64,000 bases of DNA from Hymenobacter cyanobacteriorum (GTDB lineage: Bacteria; Bacteroidota; Bacteroidia; Cytophagales; Hymenobacteraceae): contig NZ_JALBGC010000007.1 of NCBI RefSeq assembly GCF_022631375.1, positions 186,001 to 250,000 on the forward strand, written 5' to 3'. How positions within the stretch are numbered: position 1 is the first letter of the stretch; each line of letters opens with the position of its first letter. A program made the position numbers and the translations under genes. The notes beneath the pieces are model-generated. The model saw nothing but the letters and a program-made list of their open reading frames with translations. It was not told where the DNA came from and did no database searches. Positions 1 through 7,966 of this stretch are shown one piece after another.

Positions 1-334
1 GAAATGAGCGCGGAATCGCTCGGTTGCAAGAGGTCCATAAAGGGCTACGGTGAGAAGGGAACGTAGAGCTTTAGGCCATAGTATGCAGTTACCGGTAAAT
101 TTTTGGGGAGGCCCGCGGGGACTTGACTGTCAGGCCGCTGGAATCTTTCCAAATGTAGAGAAATGCCGCGCACTTTCGCAATACCCATTGCCGAAAAAAT
201 GACAAAATATTTTAGCCAATTGCAAGCAACCTTCCTCAAAACTTCATCTAGGCCATTTTTTTGGTTTTGGCCGTAGGCAAATCGACGAAAAAAAGTTTCT
301 GATTGGCGAAAAAGATTTCGGCCAATTGCCCGTT
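1..334. other. Left edge, no gene supported
   Basis: The stretch is less GC-rich than the rest of the window and contains no reading frame with recognisable protein features. Frame 1 on the plus strand is open from the window edge to a TAG at 64-66, so the first 66 bases could be the tail of a gene lying to the left, but 21 residues are too few to identify. A 101-codon minus-strand frame (45-350) overlaps the next gene and has no family resemblance; I do not call it. Confidence 0.4.
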
Positions 335-739
335 TCATTCGGCCAGCCATTGATAAGCCGCCGCTTCGTCGGTGAAAAGCGCGGTGAGGTAGCCTTGCTC
401 AATCCGCGATTTGGCGCTGATGGTGGCTACCGAGCTATCGGAGGCCTGCTGCTGCGCGCGTAGCGGAGATGCCAGGAAGGCAATGCGCACGGGCGCAGGG
501 TAGCGGCCCACCAGCCGCGGGAAAAAGTCGTGGTTCATCCAGTAGGTGAGGGCGGGCGTGGCCAGCTCTTCGCGGCGGCGCAGGTCGAGCAGCCAGCGCC
601 AGCAGCCCAGCGCATCGGCGGCGGCGAGGATGGCGAAATAGCCGTCGTGTAGTTCCGTTTCGCTGATTTCGCGCTGCCAGCGGGCTACCACGGCCGGCAG
701 GTCGGGGCGGGGCGTGATGTCGAGGCCGAAGTCGGGCAT
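335..739 (-). CDS. Hypothetical protein, about 134 aa
   Basis: I do not recognise a named family with confidence. The protein is soluble, with no signal peptide or membrane segment, and holds an alternation of hydrophobic and charged stretches (for example CWRWLLDLRRREEL and WMNHDFFPRL) that recalls small STAS/SpoIIAA-like alpha/beta proteins seen in Hymenobacter-type genomes; that resemblance is inference. The start is the ATG giving MPDFGLDITPRP. The frame stays open for 18 more codons upstream, but that extension looks non-coding and would narrow the gap to the divergent MFS gene. It is transcribed divergently from the MFS gene with about 120 bp between the two starts, room for both promoters. 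Confidence 0.6.
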   Translation of the reverse strand: MPDFGLDITPRPDLPAVVARWQREISETELHDGYFAILAAADALGCWRWLLDLRRREELATPALTYWMNHDFFPRLVGRYPAPVRIAFLASPLRAQQQASDSSVATISAKSRIEQGYLTALFTDEAAAYQWLAE

Positions 740-860
740 GGGCGGATGAATGAGCGAGGGGAACTGTGCAAGATAGCCGAAACGCCCGCGCAATACCAGG
801 CTGCGCCGGGGCCGGGCCTACCTTTGCCAGCGGCCGCCGTATGAGGGGGCTTTGCTGCCT

Positions 861-2135
861 ATGTTGCCATCCGCTGATTCGGCCCCGGCCCACGACCCTT
901 ACGCGGCGCTGCGCGTGCCCGATTTTCGCCGGCTGGTGTCGGCCCGCACGCTGCTTACGGTGGCCACGCGGGTGCAGGGCCTGGTGGTGAGCTGGCAGAT
1001 TTACCACCTCACCAACAACCCGCTGGCGCTGGGTTTGATTGGCTTGTCGGAAGCCGTGCCGAGCATTGTAGTGTCGCTGTACGCGGGCTACGTAGCCGAT
1101 TCGGTGCGGCGCAAGAACATTGTGGTGGTGGCGCTGGCGGTGCTGCTGCTGTGCGCGGTGGCGCTGGCGGTGCTGGCCAGCCCTTATGGCATTGGCCTGC
1201 TGGCCAAGGATGCGCTCTACACGCTGCCGCTGTACGCGGTGATTTTTGTGAGCGGTATTGCACGGGGCTTTATGGGGCCGGCGCTGTTCTCGTTTATGCC
1301 GCAGCTGCTGCCCGACCGTGCGCTGCTGCCCAACGCCATTACCTGGAACAGCACGACGTACCAGGCGTCGTCGGTGCTGGGGCCGGCCATTGGCGGCTAC
1401 CTGATTGCCGCGCTGGGCGTGGCCAACTCCTACATTGTGAGCACGACGCTGCTGGCGCTGGCGCTGGTGCAGTTTGCCCGCATCGCGGGCCGGGCGCTGC
1501 CGCCAATGGAGGGCGAAAAGCTAAGCCTGAAAGACAGCGTGCTGAGCGGGCTGCGCTTCATTTTCAGCAACCAGCTGGTGCTGGCGGCGCTGTCGCTGGA
1601 TATGTTCGCGGTGCTGTTTGGCGGGGCGGTAGCGCTGCTGCCGGTATTCGCGTCGGATATTCTGAAAGTTGGCGCTACCGGCTTCGGGCAACTGGAAGCG
1701 GCCCCGGCCATTGGCTCGGTGCTGATGGCGGTTTTCCTCACCTACTTCCCGCTGAAGCGCCGGGCCGGGCGCAAGCTGTTGTGGGCCGTGGCGGGCTTCG
1801 GACTGGCCACCATTGGCTTCGCGCTGTCGAAAAACTTCTTCCTGTCGCTGTTCCTGCTGTTCCTGACGGGCGTGTTCGATTCGGTGTCGGTGATTGTGCG
1901 CTCGACGCTGATTCACATCTACACGCCGGAGTATATGAAGGGACGGGTGTCGGCGGTAAATAACATCTTCATCGGTTCGAGCAACGAGATTGGGGCTTTT
2001 GAGAGCGGTGGGGCGGCGCGGCTGCTAGGCACCGTGCGCTCGGTGGTCTTCGGTGGGCTGATGACGCTGCTGGTAGTGGCCATCACAGCCTGGCGGGCCG
2101 ACAAGCTGCGCAAGCTGGAATCGGGCACGAAGTAG
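861..2135 (+). CDS. MFS transporter (EntS-like exporter type)
   Basis: This is a 12-helix major facilitator superfamily transporter of about 424 aa in the inner membrane, probably a drug or siderophore-type proton-driven exporter. Evidence is the regular series of about 12 hydrophobic segments and the typical N-terminus (DFRRLVSARTLLTVATRVQ, then a long helix). The cytoplasmic loop between helices 2 and 3 is GYVADSVRRKN, matching the MFS signature G-x3-D-x2-R/K-R/K. A charged central loop near residues 215-230 divides the two six-helix halves. The layout resembles the enterobactin exporter EntS branch (MFS_3), but the substrate cannot be told. The ATG at 861 is preferred over an in-frame TTG at 852. 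It is convergent with the NUDIX gene, 95 bp away. Confidence 0.85.
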   Translation: MLPSADSAPAHDPYAALRVPDFRRLVSARTLLTVATRVQGLVVSWQIYHLTNNPLALGLIGLSEAVPSIVVSLYAGYVADSVRRKNIVVVALAVLLLCAVALAVLASPYGIGLLAKDALYTLPLYAVIFVSGIARGFMGPALFSFMPQLLPDRALLPNAITWNSTTYQASSVLGPAIGGYLIAALGVANSYIVSTTLLALALVQFARIAGRALPPMEGEKLSLKDSVLSGLRFIFSNQLVLAALSLDMFAVLFGGAVALLPVFASDILKVGATGFGQLEAAPAIGSVLMAVFLTYFPLKRRAGRKLLWAVAGFGLATIGFALSKNFFLSLFLLFLTGVFDSVSVIVRSTLIHIYTPEYMKGRVSAVNNIFIGSSNEIGAFESGGAARLLGTVRSVVFGGLMTLLVVAITAWRADKLRKLESGTK

Positions 2136-2230
2136 GCGGTAGGAAGCACCGGCCCACGGCCGCGCCCGGTGGTCAGAGCCTTCGGCGCATTTGTCCGGCG
2201 GCAGTGCCCTATTTTTGCTGAGCTACTGGT

Positions 2231-2869
2231 TTAGTCGCAGATGGTGGGCAGGTCGGGGTTGGTTGCAAATTGGAACATGGTTTCGAGCTGCGCGAGGGTG
2301 ACCCGGTCGTTGGAAAGGGGTAGAGCAGACAACTCGGAGCGATGTACCCAACGGGCCTGCGCGGTTTCGGCGGTTTCGGCTTGCAGGGTGCCGCCCGTGG
2401 CCTGGCATAGCACGAAGGCCTTGTACACGTACCAGGGCTGCGGTGGGTGGGCGTGGCGCTTCTTGTCGAGCAAGGCCAGCAGGCGCACGGGTTGGGTTTT
2501 GAGGCCGGTTTCTTCCCAGGTTTCTTTCACGGCCACTTCGAAGGGCGTGTAGCCGACATCGGCCCAGCCGCCGGGCAGCGTCCAGCGGTTGCCGTCCGAT
2601 TTTTCCTGCACCATCAGCAGCTCATCGGAGCCCCGAAACAGCACGGCCCGCACATCGACCTTGGGCGTGGGATAACTGGTTTCGTTGGCAAATAAGGCGT
2701 TGAGCCGGGCGACGGGCTCGCCGGTGAGCAGCGCCATCAGGCGCAGGCTCAGGCGGTGTACTTCCTCGTATCGTTCGAGGTCGTAGGAATTGGGCTCGTA
2801 GGCCAGGCCGGCCTGGGCAATGGCTTGCAGGCGTTGCGCAATGCTAAGAAAGTCAAAAGCAGGGTCCAT
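2231..2869 (-). CDS. NUDIX hydrolase with NUDIX_N-type N-terminal domain
   Basis: This is a cytoplasmic 212-aa hydrolase of nucleoside-diphosphate-linked substrates. Residues 1-65 form the helical N-terminal domain found in one NUDIX subfamily, with the typical start DFLSIAQRLQAIAQAGL. Residues 66-200 are the NUDIX fold. The NUDIX box runs from G101 to L123 and keeps the metal-binding KETWEE core, but the box's first Glu is Tyr (GGWADVGYTP) and its Arg is Lys. As far as I recall, relatives with this N-terminal domain also vary at the first position, so I do not read it as inactivation. The gene starts only 20 bp after the mocA stop and is probably the last gene of the paoABC-mocA operon. Its substrate is unknown. 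Confidence 0.88.
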   Translation of the reverse strand: MDPAFDFLSIAQRLQAIAQAGLAYEPNSYDLERYEEVHRLSLRLMALLTGEPVARLNALFANETSYPTPKVDVRAVLFRGSDELLMVQEKSDGNRWTLPGGWADVGYTPFEVAVKETWEETGLKTQPVRLLALLDKKRHAHPPQPWYVYKAFVLCQATGGTLQAETAETAQARWVHRSELSALPLSNDRVTLAQLETMFQFATNPDLPTICD

Positions 2870-2889
2870 TTGGGGGGAGGGCAGAAAAA

Positions 2890-3531
2890 TTAAAATGCGT
2901 CGCCGCTTAATAACGCCGCGTACTGCTCGGGCGTGTCCACATCGAGCAAGCCCGCCGGAAAAACCACACGTCCCACGGCCGCGCCCCGGCCCGCAATGAG
3001 ACGCCCCGCTCCCTGCTGCCCTTGCAGCTGAAGTAGCTCCGGCAGCAGCGCGCGGGCAAAAATGGCGGGCACGCCGAGCGTGTCGCCATAAGCTGCGGCC
3101 ACGATGGGCGCTTGCGTTTGCTGCTGTTGCGCCACCAGCTGCCGCAGCAGCTCTGGCGTTACTAATGGCTGGTCGGTGAGCATAACGAGCACGGCGCGGG
3201 GCTGCGCCGGGGCCACGGCCGCCAAGCCGATTTTAATAGAGGAGGCCATGCCTGACTCCCAGTTTTCATTCCGCACAGCCTGGATGGGCAGGCCGGCTAC
3301 TTCGGCCAGCAATTCTTCATGCAAGGCTCCGGTCACGAGCACCACGGGCGTGCAGCCGCTGGCTACGGCCGTTTCGGCGGCGTGGCGGAGCAGGGTGCGG
3401 CCGTGGTAGGGCAGGAGCTGCTTGGGCCGGCCCATGCGGGTGGAGGCCCCGGCAGCCAGCAACAGCAACGCCACCGGCCCCGACGAATCGGGAGCGGTGG
3501 CGTTGGGTTCAGATGCAATAAAATCCGGCAT
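2890..3531 (-). CDS. mocA: MobA/MocA-type molybdopterin nucleotidyltransferase
   Basis: This 213-aa GT-A fold nucleotidyltransferase probably transfers CMP to molybdopterin, giving the molybdopterin cytosine dinucleotide used by aldehyde and xanthine oxidoreductases. The N-terminal nucleotide-binding signature is at residues 25-41 (LLAAGASTRMGRPKQLL). The metal-binding Asp is in MLTDQPLV (D120), and a second conserved stretch, SGMASSIKIGL, lies at 93-103. Its start codon overlaps the stop codon of the molybdenum-binding subunit by one base (TAATG on the minus strand), so translation is likely coupled. MocA rather than MobA is inferred from this coupling to a paoC-like subunit, whose E. coli relative uses the cytosine form of the cofactor. 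Confidence 0.88.
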   Translation of the reverse strand: MPDFIASEPNATAPDSSGPVALLLLAAGASTRMGRPKQLLPYHGRTLLRHAAETAVASGCTPVVLVTGALHEELLAEVAGLPIQAVRNENWESGMASSIKIGLAAVAPAQPRAVLVMLTDQPLVTPELLRQLVAQQQQTQAPIVAAAYGDTLGVPAIFARALLPELLQLQGQQGAGRLIAGRGAAVGRVVFPAGLLDVDTPEQYAALLSGDAF

Positions 3532-5864
3532 TACACAGCTTTCGCGCCTAAGATTTTTTCGGGCGTGAGGGGCAACTCGCGCACGCGCTTGCCTGTGGCG
3601 TGGAACACGGCGTTGGCTACGGCAGCCGATACGCCCACCATCGAAATTTCGCCGATGCCCTTAACGCCCATGGCGTTGATGTGCGGGTCGTGCTCGTCGA
3701 TGAACTCCACGGTCATTTCCGGAATGTCGGCGTTCACGGGAATGTGGTAGTCGGCCAGGCTGGCGTTGGTGTAGCGCGAGAAATGCTGGTCGCGCACGGT
3801 GCCTTCCATCAGCGCCGCGCCGATGCCGAAAATGCTGCCGCCAATAATCTGCGAGCGGGCAGTTTTGGCGTTGAGGATGCGGCCCGCGCCGTGCACGCTC
3901 ACCCAGCGCGTGACGCGCACGGTGCCGAGGTCGGGGTCGACTTTCACCTCGCAGAAGTGCGCGCCGAAAGAGTGCATGGAGTGGTGGGCGGCTTCATCCT
4001 TCTTGCTCTGGTCGGCGTTGGCGGCGGCCTGGGCGTCTTCGTAGCCGCTACCGTAGCGGCCCTGGCCGTTGCCTTCCACGTCGCTCATGTCGGCGCGCTT
4101 CATCAGGTCGGCAAAGCCTTCGCCTTTTTTCGGGTCCGATTTCAGTTGGAGGCGGCCGGCTTTGGCTTCCACGTCGGCGATTTTGGCGCGGTAGAGGGGC
4201 GACTTTTTATCGAGCACCGCCACTTTGATGAGCTTCTGCCACAAATCCTGCACGGCCATGTATACCGACGACGACACCGTGCCGGCGGCCACCGAACCGC
4301 CCGAGTTGGGCGCGGTGGGCAGCTTGGTATCGCCCAGTTCGAAGCGGACTTTGTCCATGGGCAGGCCCAGGGCGTCGCAGGCCACCTGGGTCATCACAGT
4401 GTAGGTGCCGGTGCCCAGGTCGGTAGCACCCGACTGCACCACGGCGTGGCCGTCGGCGTAGAGGCGGGCGCGGGCCGTGCCCTGCGAGTTGTGCACTGGG
4501 TAGCTGGCCGTGGCCATGCCCCAGCCCACCAGCAGGCGGCCGTCGCGGGTGGCGCCGTTTTTGGGGTTGCGCTTGCTCCAGCCAAACAACTCAGCTCCGC
4601 GGGCATAGCATTGTTTCAGGCTTTTGCTGCTCCACGGATGGCCATTGGTGGGGTCTTTCTCGGCGTAGTTGCGCAGCCGGATTTCGATGGGGTCGATGCC
4701 CAATTGGTAAGCCAAATCATCCATCGAGCTTTCGATGGCAAACGAGCCGGGGGCTTCGCCCGGGGCGCGGGTGAAGGTCGAGGTCATCACATTGGCCCGG
4801 GCCAGCTGGTACGAGGCCTCGAAGGTGGGGCACTCATACAGCATGTTGATGATTTTGCTATTCGACTCGGCGTAATTGTCCCAGGGCGACGTGGTGGAGG
4901 TTTTCTCGTGGATGAGGGCCGTAAGCTTGCCGTCCTTGGTTGCGCCAAGGCGTAGGGTTTGGGTCTGGTCTTCGCGGTGGCCCATGCCCGTGAACATCTG
5001 CGGACGCGTGAGGGCCAGCTTCACCGGCCGGCCCACAGCCTTGGCCGCCTGCACCGTGAGGATGGTGTGCGGCCAGGCCGAACCCTTGCAGCCGAAGCCG
5101 CCGCCGAGGTACTTCGTCACCACGCGCACCTGCTCGGCCGAGAGGCCCAGCATGGTGCTCACCGATTTCTGGGTGCGCGTCACGCCCTGCGTCGATTCGT
5201 AAATCGTGAGGCGGTCGGGGGCTTCCCAGTGGGCCGTGGTGGCCCCGGGCTCCATCGGGCTGTGGTGGTTGATGGCGTGCGTGTATTTGTGCGTGAGCTG
5301 CACCGGCGCGGCCGCGAAAGCCGCCTGCGCATCGCCGCGCTTCACGTGGCCATCTGCTTTGCCATCCTGAATTTTCTCGGGGTCGAAGAGTTGGGCTTTC
5401 GGGTCTTCGTAGGACGCAATGGGCTTGTCGGCTGCCACCTGCACTTTCAGCAGGGCGGCGGCATACTGGGCGCGCTCCAGCGTATCGGCGACCACCACGG
5501 CCACCGGCTGGCCGGCGTAGTGAATCTGGTCGTCGGTGAGCGGTAAGTAGCCCATGGGCGCGCCAATAGCCTTTTTGCCGTCGGCATCGTTGGGCGTTTT
5601 GGCCAGCTTGGGGATGTTCTGGTAGGTGAGAATGGCCAGCACGCCGGGCTGCTTCATGGCCGCCGTGGTATCGAAGCCGGTGATGCGGCCCTTGGCCACG
5701 TCGCTGGTTTTGATAACCGCGTGCGCCAGGCCCGGCAGGTTGTTGTACTCGGCGGCGTACTTGGCCCGGCCCATCACCTTGTCGCGGCCGTCCACGCGGT
5801 TCAGCGGCTTGCCCACCACGCCGGCGGTGGGGTTGGTTTCGAAAAATTTCGGTTCGGTATCCAT
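3531..5864 (-). CDS. paoC: Aldehyde oxidoreductase molybdenum-binding subunit (PaoC/YagR-like)
   Basis: This is the 777-aa catalytic subunit of a xanthine-dehydrogenase-family enzyme that oxidises aldehydes to acids at a molybdenum cofactor. It begins directly with the subunit (GKPLNRVDGRDKVMGRAKY) and has no fused iron-sulphur domain. GGGFGCKG lies near residue 253 and RAPGEAPGSFAIESSMDDLA near 370. The active-site Glu is E739 in GVKGIGEISMVG, followed by the family ending HATGKRVRELPLTPEKIL. It is the third gene of an operon in the order 2Fe-2S, FAD, Mo, as in E. coli paoABC, and overlaps mocA by one base. A 95-bp inverted repeat of family C separates it from the FAD gene, ending 4 bp before this ATG. 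A xanthine or isoquinoline substrate is not excluded. Confidence 0.92.
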   Translation of the reverse strand: MDTEPKFFETNPTAGVVGKPLNRVDGRDKVMGRAKYAAEYNNLPGLAHAVIKTSDVAKGRITGFDTTAAMKQPGVLAILTYQNIPKLAKTPNDADGKKAIGAPMGYLPLTDDQIHYAGQPVAVVVADTLERAQYAAALLKVQVAADKPIASYEDPKAQLFDPEKIQDGKADGHVKRGDAQAAFAAAPVQLTHKYTHAINHHSPMEPGATTAHWEAPDRLTIYESTQGVTRTQKSVSTMLGLSAEQVRVVTKYLGGGFGCKGSAWPHTILTVQAAKAVGRPVKLALTRPQMFTGMGHREDQTQTLRLGATKDGKLTALIHEKTSTTSPWDNYAESNSKIINMLYECPTFEASYQLARANVMTSTFTRAPGEAPGSFAIESSMDDLAYQLGIDPIEIRLRNYAEKDPTNGHPWSSKSLKQCYARGAELFGWSKRNPKNGATRDGRLLVGWGMATASYPVHNSQGTARARLYADGHAVVQSGATDLGTGTYTVMTQVACDALGLPMDKVRFELGDTKLPTAPNSGGSVAAGTVSSSVYMAVQDLWQKLIKVAVLDKKSPLYRAKIADVEAKAGRLQLKSDPKKGEGFADLMKRADMSDVEGNGQGRYGSGYEDAQAAANADQSKKDEAAHHSMHSFGAHFCEVKVDPDLGTVRVTRWVSVHGAGRILNAKTARSQIIGGSIFGIGAALMEGTVRDQHFSRYTNASLADYHIPVNADIPEMTVEFIDEHDPHINAMGVKGIGEISMVGVSAAVANAVFHATGKRVRELPLTPEKILGAKAV

Positions 5865-5868
5865 GTTT

Positions 5869-5976
5869 TAAGCTGTTAGCCTATAGCAGTTAGCTATTAG
5901 CTTTTTTGTTGGAATTGGTCAGCGATGACTGCTTTGGCGTGAGCTAACAGCTAATGGCTATGAGCTAACAGCTAAT
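5869..5976 (-). repeat. Inverted repeat family C, copy 1
   Basis: Two arms rich in AGCTGTTAGC / GCTAACAGCT units (about 5869-5906 and 5942-5976) face each other imperfectly around a spacer. On the minus strand the element overlaps the last codons and TAG stop of the FAD subunit gene and ends 4 bp before the paoC start with GCTAACAGCTTAAAAC. Copies 2 (51930-52022) and 3 (62132-62221) have the same layout. Confidence 0.8.
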
Positions 5977-6941
5977 AATGCCTGCACCAGCGTATTCTGG
6001 GCCAGCTCTACTTTGTAGCGGTTGTCGTCGTGCGGCTGGGCCCCACGCAACGCGGCAGCCGCGGCAGCCCGGAAGGTGGCTTCAGTAGCCGGCGCGCCGG
6101 TGAGCACCTTTTCAGCCTCGGGGCTGCGCCAGGGCTTGGTGCCCACGCCGCCCAGCGCCACGCGGGCCGAGCGGATGGTACCACCCTGCACATCTAGGCC
6201 CACGGCGGCCGAGGCCAGCGCGTAGGCGTAGCTGGTGCGCTCGCGCACTTTTAGGTAAGTCGAGCGGCGGGCGTGGGCGGTGTTTGGGATGGTCACGGCC
6301 ACAATCAATTCGCCGGGCTCCAGCACGGTTTCGCGCTGCGGGGTGCGGCCGGGCAGCACGTAGAATTCGGTGACGGGCACGCGGCGCTGCTTGCCTTTGG
6401 CGTTTTCCAGCGTCAGCACGGCATCGAAGGCGGCCAGGGCCACGGCCAGGTCGCCGGGGTAGGCGGTGGCAATGCAGGCGTCGCTCACGCCTAGAATGGC
6501 GAGGTTGTGGTTGTCGCCGGCAATGGCGGGACAGCCCGAGCCGGGCACCCGCTTGTTGCACGGAAACGCCGCGTCGCGGAAGTAGCCGCAGCGCGTGCGC
6601 TGCAGCATATTGCCCCCAATGCTGGCCATGTTGCGCAGCTGCGGCGAAGCCGCCAGCAGCAGCGACTCCGACACCGCCGGGTAGTTCTGTACTACCAGCG
6701 GGTGCTCGCCCACGTCGCTCATGCGCTCCATCGCGCCGATGCGCAGCCCGTCGGCCGTCTGCTCAATGCCCTTAAAGGGCAGCAGGTTGATGTCGACCAG
6801 TTGGGCGTGTTCCTCTAGGTTGGCCTTCATCAGGTCGAGCAGCGTGGTGCCGCCTGCGATGTAGGCCGACTGGGCGGTGCCGGCCCGGCTGGCGGTAGCT
6901 TCTTTGGCCGAGCTGGCCTGGGTGTAGCTGAAGTTGTTCAT
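5958..6941 (-). CDS. paoB: Aldehyde oxidoreductase FAD-binding subunit (PaoB/YagS-like)
   Basis: The 327-aa FAD subunit passes electrons from the molybdenum subunit to the acceptor. The FAD pyrophosphate-binding motif is AGGTTLLDLMK (29-39), and the second FAD motif is MASIGGNMLQRTRCGYF (105-121). Residues 118-137 carry CGYFRDAAFPCNK and PGSGCPA, and a further Cys is at 156; this cysteine cluster is the additional 4Fe-4S site known in PaoB-type and 4-hydroxybenzoyl-CoA-reductase-like subunits. The C-terminal CO-dehydrogenase flavoprotein domain follows (LKVRERTSYAYALASAAV). The last residues, LLAVSS and the stop, are encoded by the family C repeat between this gene and paoC, so the native C-terminus may have been altered. 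The gap to paoA is 109 bp. Confidence 0.92.
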   Translation of the reverse strand: MNNFSYTQASSAKEATASRAGTAQSAYIAGGTTLLDLMKANLEEHAQLVDINLLPFKGIEQTADGLRIGAMERMSDVGEHPLVVQNYPAVSESLLLAASPQLRNMASIGGNMLQRTRCGYFRDAAFPCNKRVPGSGCPAIAGDNHNLAILGVSDACIATAYPGDLAVALAAFDAVLTLENAKGKQRRVPVTEFYVLPGRTPQRETVLEPGELIVAVTIPNTAHARRSTYLKVRERTSYAYALASAAVGLDVQGGTIRSARVALGGVGTKPWRSPEAEKVLTGAPATEATFRAAAAAALRGAQPHDDNRYKVELAQNTLVQALLAVSS

Positions 6942-7050
6942 AGCTCTTAGTCGTTAGTCATAAGTATTGAGCAGGAAGAATTTAATAGAAAATGGCGGCT
7001 TAATTCTGTCGCTCATCTCACTACTCAATACTTTTTACTCACTACTATTC

Positions 7051-7680
7051 TTATCCCTTAAACCCACTCTGCTCGACCTGACGGATGGCGGCCACAATGT
7101 TAGGGTAGGCCCCGCAGCGGCAGAGGTTACCGCTCATCCATTCGCGTACGCTGTCGTCGGTTTTGGCGTGGCCCTCCTTCAGGCAGGCTACGCCCGACAT
7201 GAGCTGGCCCGGCGTGCAGTAGCCGCACTGGAAACCGTCGTGGTCGATAAAGGCCTGCTGTAGTGGATGCAGCTCTTCGCCTTTGGCGAGGCCTTCCACG
7301 GTAGTGATTTCCTTGTTTTGCACCATCACGGCCAGCGTGAGGCAGCTGTTCACGCGCTTGCCGTCGACGAGCACGGTGCAGGCGCCGCACTGGCCGTGGT
7401 CGCAACCCTTTTTGGTGCCGGTGAGGTCGAGGCGCTCGCGCAGAGCGTCGAGCAGCGTCACGCGGGGCTCGGCCTGCATGGTGCGCACGGTGCCGTTCAC
7501 TTTCAAGCGCATTTCGGTCACGCCCTCCACTTTTTTCGACATCGCCGTGAGGCGCTCGGCCTGGCTGATGAGCGGCGGGGCCAGGGCCAGGCCCAGCAAG
7601 CCGCCGGCCTGCTTGATAAAGGAGCGGCGGCCGTCCTGTTCGGGCTGGGCAGCCGGTTCGGGCGTGTTAGAATCCATCAT
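7051..7680 (-). CDS. paoA: Aldehyde oxidoreductase 2Fe-2S subunit with Tat signal (PaoA/YagT-like)
   Basis: The 209-aa iron-sulphur subunit binds two 2Fe-2S clusters. The twin-arginine signal GRRSFIKQAGGLLGLALAPP lies near the N-terminus, so the folded complex should be exported to the periplasm by Tat, carrying its partners with it. The plant-type ferredoxin cluster is KGCDHGQCGACTVLVDGKRVNSC. The second, helical cluster uses CGYCTPG and GNLCRCGAYP. The start is the ATG at 7680 (a second ATG follows directly). The 37 extra upstream codons are rejected because they precede the Tat signal with an unrelated basic stretch. It is the first gene of paoABC-mocA-NUDIX. I see no xdhC/paoD-type cofactor insertion chaperone in the window, so that factor would have to be encoded elsewhere. 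Confidence 0.92.
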   Translation of the reverse strand: MMDSNTPEPAAQPEQDGRRSFIKQAGGLLGLALAPPLISQAERLTAMSKKVEGVTEMRLKVNGTVRTMQAEPRVTLLDALRERLDLTGTKKGCDHGQCGACTVLVDGKRVNSCLTLAVMVQNKEITTVEGLAKGEELHPLQQAFIDHDGFQCGYCTPGQLMSGVACLKEGHAKTDDSVREWMSGNLCRCGAYPNIVAAIRQVEQSGFKG

Positions 7681-7966
7681 AGCGGTAACTGAGGGCTGAA
7701 TTGATAAAGCAAACCGGCTCGGGAGCTTTTGGTTGGCGAGCGTCGAGGCGGGTCGCTCTGCTTTGTTCAACCGCTTAGTACGCAAATGCAATTACCTGCG
7801 GTTACCCCGTGCCATGAATTTTTGGTGAGATTCGGCCCAAGCTTTTGTTGACGTACCAAATAACTTGCAGTCAGTAAAAGGACTAAATAAGGCAATTGCT
7901 GAGGTTTGTGCCCGAATAAAAAACATCGCCCCTGCAAGCGCGACACCGCGGAAGCAGCAGTAGCCG

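Noticed and set aside
45..350. Minus-strand frame of 101 codons at the left edge
   Set aside because: It overlaps the next gene by 16 bases and has no signal peptide, domain or family-like pattern.
2328..2400. Loss of activity of the NUDIX hydrolase from the altered first box residue
   Set aside because: The metal-binding KETWEE core is intact, and I recall relatives with the same N-terminal domain varying at that first position.
3600..4955. Plus-strand frame of 451 codons opposite paoC
   Set aside because: It is His/Gly/Val-rich with no family features, and the paoC coding strand is certain.
5869..5976. CRISPR-like or tandem-repeat array in the TTAGC-rich repeats
   Set aside because: The units are very short, face each other in two arms and have no spacers; it is an inverted repeat.
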